Below are positions 33,273-37,391 of a stretch of 37,391 nucleotides of DNA, in pieces. The notes beneath the pieces are model-generated. The model saw only the letters and a list, made by a program, of their open reading frames with translations, was not told where the DNA came from and made no database searches. The translations under genes were made by a program, and so were the position numbers. Numbering within the stretch: position 1 is the stretch's first letter; every line of letters begins with the position of its first letter. The stretch covers positions 130,397-167,787 of the forward strand of contig KI911956.1 of assembly GCA_000517005.1 (NCBI GenBank). Reading direction: 5' to 3'. Source of the stretch: Microvirga lupini. Lineage in GTDB: Bacteria > Pseudomonadota > Alphaproteobacteria > Rhizobiales > Beijerinckiaceae.

Positions 33273-34173
33273 GCAAACCAACACCAAGGCCGGTTTCGTC
33301 GCTCTCATCGGCGCGCCGAATGCGGGCAAGTCGACGCTTCTGAACTCGCTTGTCGGCTCCAAGGTCTCCATCGTGTCGCGCAAGGTGCAGACGACGCGCG
33401 CTCTGGTGCGCGGCATCGCCATCGAAGGCGAAGCGCAGATCGTCTTCGTGGACACGCCTGGCATCTTCAAGCCGAAACGCCGCCTCGACCGCGCCATGGT
33501 CACGTCGGCTTGGGGCGGAGCGGGGGATGCGGACGTGATCGCCCTCCTGCTCGACGTGCGCAAAGGCATCGACGAGGAGGCCGAGGCGATCCTCGACAAA
33601 CTGCCCGAGCTGAAGCGCCCGAAGGTGCTGATCCTCAACAAGATCGACCTGATCGAACGCTCGAAATTGCTGGAGTTGGCCTCGAAGCTCAACGAGAAGG
33701 TGCCCTTCGCCCATACCTTCATGATCTCGGCCCTGAAAGGCGACGGCATCCAGACGCTGAAGCGCCAGCTTGCCGAGATGATGCCGGAAGGTCCCTGGCT
33801 TTATCCGGAGGACCAGATTTCCGATGCGCCCCTGCGCATGCTGGCCGCCGAGATCACGCGTGAGAAGATCTACGAGCGCCTGCACGAGGAACTGCCCTAT
33901 CAGTCCACCGTCGAGACGGATCAGTGGCAGGTGCGCCCCGATGGCTCCGTGCGCATCGAGCAGACCGTGTTCGTGGAGCGCGACAGCCAGCGCAAGATCG
34001 TGCTCGGCAAGGGCGGGCAGACCATCAAGGCCATCGGTCAGGCCGCCCGCAAGGAGATCGCCGAGATCGCAGAAAGCCCCGTGCACCTCTTCATCTTCGT
34101 GAAGGTGCGCGAGAACTGGAGCGACGATCCGGAGCGCTATCGCGAGATGGGCCTGGAGTTCCCGCGGGGTTAG
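33259..34173 (+). CDS. era: GTPase Era
   Basis: 304 residues. G1 is G-A-P-N-A-G-K-S-T (18-26), with D-T-P-G-I-F (G3) and N-K-I-D-L (G4). The C-terminal KH domain has [13 protein letters not shown]. Era binds 16S rRNA near its 3' end during 30S assembly. The start overlaps rnc by 14 bases; the stop shares bases with that of the convergent MCP gene (TTAG). Confidence 0.98.
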   Translation: MEQPEQTNTKAGFVALIGAPNAGKSTLLNSLVGSKVSIVSRKVQTTRALVRGIAIEGEAQIVFVDTPGIFKPKRRLDRAMVTSAWGGAGDADVIALLLDVRKGIDEEAEAILDKLPELKRPKVLILNKIDLIERSKLLELASKLNEKVPFAHTFMISALKGDGIQTLKRQLAEMMPEGPWLYPEDQISDAPLRMLAAEITREKIYERLHEELPYQSTVETDQWQVRPDGSVRIEQTVFVERDSQRKIVLGKGGQTIKAIGQAARKEIAEIAESPVHLFIFVKVRENWSDDPERYREMGLEFPRG

Positions 34174-35921
34174 GCCTTGTAGGCCGTCCTCAGTCCGCCC
34201 CAGTGGCGCCCGAGGATGCGGATCGGGGCGTCGACCTCCTGCATCATGACGATCTTGCCGCCGCCCATGTCGCGCGCATAGGCCTGCACGATGAAGGGCC
34301 GGGTGGAGCGGGCAGCCGTGATGCCGGCGCGGTCGTCGAAGATGCGCTTGTTCCGGGCATTGGCTGCATTCCACACCGGATCGCCGGGGCGCTGACGCTG
34401 CGAATAGAGCCTGTTGTGGACCGGGATATAGCCGTTGCGGTCGATGGCGAGGCAGAAGGCCATCGTCGGGTCCGAGGCCAGAACCTTCTCCAGAATTGAA
34501 GACAGAAGCCGCTCGAAGGCAGGAAGATAGGCGGTTCTGTATTGGACGGGATCCGTGCCGGGCAGCAATTCGTAATCCGTGTCGAACACGGCTTCGCGCG
34601 ACACCATGCCGTCGGATACCGCATGTTCGATCAGCGTCGCGACCTGATGGGCGGTTTCCTGGGCGAGCAGGATGCGTGGCTTATAGGTCGCTTCGACCTG
34701 CGCGATGAGGCCGTCGATGCGGGCGCGGGTCTCGGCGTCGCAATCGGCGAATGCGCCATGGATGCCCATCGCGCTCTTTGCCACCACGCGCAATCCGACG
34801 CGGCCGACGTTCTGGATCTCCACTTCGATCCTGGTCGCGGCTTCGATCTGGAGATCGGCAGCCGAAGCGAGCAGGATGCCGCCGTGGCTGATATCGATCA
34901 GCCGCGAAGAGGCGCTGCGCCCGCCAACCCAAAGCGTCGCTGGGCGATCGACAGGAAAGCGATCCGACTGCCGTCGGTCGCCGAGTTCGCTCTGGCGCAT
35001 GACGGTGACGAACCGTTGCCCCAGAGCCTTGGCGAGCCCATCCGCCGTCTTCGTAGCCTGATCGGCCTGATGGGCCCTGTGGCTCGCGTCGAGGGAGACG
35101 GCGTCAACTTCGCCCGCAGACTGACTCACCTTGCCGACGCTGCCGGATGTGACGCTCGCCAGGCGGGATGCTTCGCCGATGGCCGTGTTCTGCTTGCTGA
35201 CGGCATTGCGCACCGTGTCGAAGACGGGGCCGACGCTCTGAACCACGTCGACCACCTCCGCCACCGCGCTCGTCGACGCCTGAGCCGTCTCGCGCAGATG
35301 GTCGATCCGCAGGCGGATGTCGTCGGCTGCCCGGGCGGTCTGCGTGGAAAGAACCTTCACTTCGGATGCCACGACCGCAAAGCCCTTTCCGGCCTGCCCG
35401 GCGCGCGCGGCTTCGATGGTGGCGTTGAGAGCCAGAAGATTGGTCTGACGGGCCACCGCTGAGATCGTGTCGACGATGCCGACGATTTCCGCCGTGGCGG
35501 CCGAGAGCTGCGTGATCAGGGCGCTCGCCTTCCGGGCCGCCTGAACCGCGTTGTCGATCCGCTCGCTCGCGTGATCCATGGCGCGGCCGATCTCGGCCGA
35601 TGTGGCGGCGAGTTCCTCCGTGGAGGAGGCGAGCGAGAGGGTCTCTTCCGAGGCCTTCTTGCCCGACGCCGCAAGTTCACCGGCATGGGCCCGGATTTCG
35701 GCGAGGTCCTTCTCGACCGCCGCGACGTCGGCGGCGGCAACCGCGATGGCCTGCGTGACGCCGTGGATGGCCTTCAGGACATCGGCCTCGAGCGCATCCA
35801 CCACTTCCGTGTCGAGATGGCTCTCGCGCGCGGTTGTCGGCGCCGGTTCCTCCGTGACGATCTGAACAGTATTGTCCAAAGCATCGATCTGTTGAGCGCG
35901 CCGCAGAATACTGAACATCAT
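34170..35921 (-). CDS. Soluble methyl-accepting chemotaxis-like protein with PilZ domain
   Basis: 583 residues, no membrane segment. A coiled-coil signalling domain (about 70-290) carries the tip [20 protein letters not shown] (157-176) and [10 protein letters not shown] PilZ domain (about 312-405) has both cyclic-di-GMP motifs, R-R-Q-S-D-R (RxxxR, 316-321) and D-I-S-H-G-G (DxSxxG, 343-348). A C-terminal region (about 410-583; G-Y-I-P-V-H-N, then [14 protein letters not shown]) is a conserved extension of such soluble receptors, and could be a sensor. It would link c-di-GMP level to a chemosensory array in the cytoplasm. Single gene; no che gene is near. Two ATG codons stand in tandem at the start (35921, 35918). 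Confidence 0.92.
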   Translation of the reverse strand: MMFSILRRAQQIDALDNTVQIVTEEPAPTTARESHLDTEVVDALEADVLKAIHGVTQAIAVAAADVAAVEKDLAEIRAHAGELAASGKKASEETLSLASSTEELAATSAEIGRAMDHASERIDNAVQAARKASALITQLSAATAEIVGIVDTISAVARQTNLLALNATIEAARAGQAGKGFAVVASEVKVLSTQTARAADDIRLRIDHLRETAQASTSAVAEVVDVVQSVGPVFDTVRNAVSKQNTAIGEASRLASVTSGSVGKVSQSAGEVDAVSLDASHRAHQADQATKTADGLAKALGQRFVTVMRQSELGDRRQSDRFPVDRPATLWVGGRSASSRLIDISHGGILLASAADLQIEAATRIEVEIQNVGRVGLRVVAKSAMGIHGAFADCDAETRARIDGLIAQVEATYKPRILLAQETAHQVATLIEHAVSDGMVSREAVFDTDYELLPGTDPVQYRTAYLPAFERLLSSILEKVLASDPTMAFCLAIDRNGYIPVHNRLYSQRQRPGDPVWNAANARNKRIFDDRAGITAARSTRPFIVQAYARDMGGGKIVMMQEVDAPIRILGRHWGGLRTAYKA

Positions 35922-35932
35922 TGGGCCCCTCG

Positions 35933-35961
35933 TTTATGTTATTGACCCAGCGTCACGTCAA
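35933..35961 (-). promoter_or_regulatory. Candidate promoter of the MCP-PilZ gene
   Basis: On the minus strand TTGACG (35956-35961) and CATAAA (35933-35938) are 17 bases apart. They lie close to the start codon, with GAGGGG as ribosome site, so the leader would be very short. Confidence 0.4.
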
Positions 35962-36096
35962 AAGGTTAACGAAGGCAGAAGACTTGAGGGATGTTCTCCT
36001 AAGGTCTTAGCAACCGGCTATCGTAGGAGAAGGTAGCCGATCCTTGTCATCCCCGTCGGCCACAGGTCGGGAAGGGGACCCATGAACACTCTCCAC

Positions 36097-36311
36097 GTCA
36101 TCACCGGCCTTGTCCCGGTAATCCCGATGCGAGGAATGCCGCCGTGTCATTCCCGGCCGTAGCGTCAGCGGAGGGGAACGGAATCCATAGTATTGAGCGT
36201 GCGGAGGGATCCCCTTCCCGGTCCTGCGGACCGTCGGGGATGACAGCTGAGCGCTTCCCTCGGCACGGCGCTCCACAGCATCGGGATGGCTGGGACAGGC
36301 CCGGCCATGAC
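36097..36311. repeat. Dispersed palindromic repeat, copy C, with a nested second element
   Basis: The outer ends (GTCATCACCGGCCTTGTCCC at 36097, GGGACAGGCCCGGCC and ATGAC to 36311) match copies A and B. Between them a second palindromic unit of 99 bases runs from GTCATTCCCGG at 36146 to GGGGATGAC ending at 36244. The outer copy is thus stretched from about 90 to 215 bases. Confidence 0.65.
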
Positions 36312-36406
36312 GGCGTGGGAGGGGATGCGGCCGAATCATTCCTGGAAGGACGCGTCAGCGGCGGGAAGGGCATCCTCTCCCGGACAGGCGCATCATGTGT
36401 GCGCAT

Positions 36407-36439
36407 CAAAACGGAACCGGGAGGATCTCGTCCTCCCGG
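36407..36439 (-). terminator. Rho-independent terminator of the OmpA-family gene
   Basis: CCGGGAGGA (36417-36425) pairs with TCCTCCCGG (36431-36439) as a perfect 9-bp stem with a 5-base loop, followed on the minus strand by TTCCGTTTT. It is 10 bases after the gene's stop. Confidence 0.75.
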
Positions 36440-36448
36440 CCCTGTATT

Positions 36449-37391
36449 TTATTGCTGGTTCTGGCCCTGCAGCAGCGGGGTGATCCGGCGCAGCGTCGCG
36501 CGGCGGTTCTCGCGTGCCGGCGACTGAGTGTCCACTTTCAGATATTGCTCACCGTATCCCTGCGTTGTCAGGTTCTCGGCAGGGATCTGATAGCGCTGCG
36601 TCAGGATGGTTGCGATGGTCTCCGCGCGCCGGTCAGACAGGGTCAGGTTGTCTTCATCTGAACCCACGGCATCCGTGTGCCCCTCCACCAGGAAGATCTC
36701 GTTGGGGTTCCGGGAGATGGCCTGACGCAGACCGTCCGCAATGACCCTGAGCTCATCGATCTGATCCGGGGGCAGTTCCCACGATCCGAACTCGAAATTG
36801 ATCGTGTCGAGGTCCACGCGCCGCATGCGCTCGCGAAGCGGTTGACTGCGACGGATCTCGTCGAGGGTATAGGCCCGTTCGATGCGCTCCACCGGCGGAG
36901 CCGTGAAGGCTTCGACGATGTCGGCCTCAGAGGCCCGCTCCGTTTCGACGATGTATTCCTCGCGTGGAATACGGACCACCGGCGGCGGCAGGCGGATGAC
37001 TTCCTCCTCCACATAACCGTATCCGGGACGCCGGTCGATGCCTCTGCGCCGGTTCTCGATGAGAACGACTTCGCGGCCGGCAGGCTCGCGCCGTACGCGG
37101 CGGACTAGATTTCCATACTGGTCATGCACGGTAAGGATCTCGGAGCCGTCGGGGCGGCGTACGATCGTGACCTCTTCGTCGGCGCCGCGCCGCTCGGTGC
37201 GGATATCGGCATCGCGATAGGTGCGGCGGAACCGCTCGGTCTCGTCGTGGCGGATGATGACCTGATTGCCCTCGCGGATGATCGTGCGGTTGCCGGGCTC
37301 CTCGATGATGACCCGATCGCCTTCCCGCCGTTCACGGCGCTGACTGCGCAGATCCTCGATGCGGACCCGTGACGGGTCGAGAGGCTCGGCT
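36449..37391 (-). CDS. OmpA-family outer-membrane protein (5' partial)
   Basis: The frame is open to the right edge of the window; the start lies outside. Some 313 codons are visible. The N-terminal part is charged and repetitive (V-R-I-E-D-L-R-S-Q-R-R-E-R-R, R-T-I-I-R-E-G-N-Q-V-I-I-R-H, V-R-R-P-D-G-S-E-I-L-T-V), the type of arginine-rich stalk seen in Hyphomicrobiales OmpA proteins. The C-terminal OmpA domain (last 130 residues) has I-N-F-E-F-G-S-W-E-L and the peptidoglycan-binding V-E-G-H-T-D-A-V-G, then L-S-D-R-R-A-E. It should anchor to peptidoglycan from the outer envelope. A GTG at 37129 is internal. Confidence 0.88.
   Translation of the reverse strand, partial: AEPLDPSRVRIEDLRSQRRERREGDRVIIEEPGNRTIIREGNQVIIRHDETERFRRTYRDADIRTERRGADEEVTIVRRPDGSEILTVHDQYGNLVRRVRREPAGREVVLIENRRRGIDRRPGYGYVEEEVIRLPPPVVRIPREEYIVETERASEADIVEAFTAPPVERIERAYTLDEIRRSQPLRERMRRVDLDTINFEFGSWELPPDQIDELRVIADGLRQAISRNPNEIFLVEGHTDAVGSDEDNLTLSDRRAETIATILTQRYQIPAENLTTQGYGEQYLKVDTQSPARENRRATLRRITPLLQGQNQQ

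Larger units (their letters stand above)
35922..36448. other. Intergenic region upstream of the MCP-PilZ gene
   Basis: 527 bases holding the MCP promoter, the nested repeat copy C (36097-36311) and the terminator of the OmpA-family gene (36407-36439). Plus-strand frames across the repeat are artefacts of its GC-rich palindromes. Confidence 0.65.

Noticed and set aside
36144-36527. Plus-strand ORFs across the nested repeat
   Set aside because: They lie on palindromic GC-rich DNA and run into the antisense of the OmpA-family gene; no homology is apparent.
1-37391. CRISPR array, tRNA or rRNA gene, insertion sequence
   Set aside because: No regularly spaced repeats, no cloverleaf-like gene and no transposase reading frame were seen on either strand.

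Overview
The window is a stretch of GC-rich alphaproteobacterial chromosome, most likely from the Hyphomicrobiales (Rhizobiales; a Microvirga- or Methylobacterium-like genome would fit). This rests on recognisable gene order (rpsF-rpsR-DUF2232-rplI-dnaB-alr-radA ... cvpA-purF-SDR, and pdxJ-acpS-lepB-rnc-era), on protein features such as a NusB-RsmB-type methyltransferase, NnrU, and an OmpA protein with an arginine-rich leader, and on dispersed GTCAT...ATGAC palindromic repeats. The genus is an inference.

Layout. 1-4747: end of a MAPEG gene, a 49-residue lipoprotein (minus), an RsmB/NOP RNA methyltransferase, guaA, a Spx/ArsC-like reductase, and a secreted protein with an apparent one-base frameshift near its end. 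4769-7324 (minus): small and large TRAP permeases without a binding-protein gene. 7603-10324: NnrU, a membrane-anchored TPR-like protein and der. 10479-12878 (minus): an MHYT-PAS-GGDEF-EAL protein. 13417-15227: a LuxR-type regulator and a LysE-type exporter, converging on a shared stop tetranucleotide. 15465-18419 (minus): cvpA-purF-SDR. 18652-23161 (minus): three tandem cadherin-like/RTX secreted proteins. 23307-29969 (minus): radA, alr, dnaB, rplI, DUF2232, rpsR, rpsF. 30427-34173 (plus): pdxJ-acpS-lepB-rnc-era. 34170-35921 (minus): a soluble MCP-PilZ protein. 36449 to the end (minus): a partial OmpA-family protein.

Most of the window is core housekeeping: purine synthesis (guaA, purF), cell-wall D-alanine (alr), replication and repair (dnaB, radA), ribosome proteins and ribosome maturation (rpsF, rpsR, rplI, der, era, rnc, RNA methyltransferase), vitamin B6, ACP activation and protein export. 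The cyclic-di-GMP enzyme and the PilZ-containing chemoreceptor-like protein are the two signalling parts that could share a messenger.

The most unusual region is the RTX triplet between radA and cvpA. The three genes share architecture, promoter traces and near-identical terminators. The two spacers between them carry, in the right orientation, what look like decayed copies of the 3' end of radA (ending R-R-R-K-A-S-stop). This suggests that a unit of radA tail, promoter, RTX gene and terminator was duplicated twice in place. The middle copy has lost its C-terminal secretion domain to a one-base frameshift; the severed domain is still intact in the next frame. No type I secretion genes lie in the window. 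Other points of interest are a structured leader before rpsF resembling the S6:S18 autoregulatory motif, a CIRCE-like dyad before lepB, and nested copies of the dispersed repeat.
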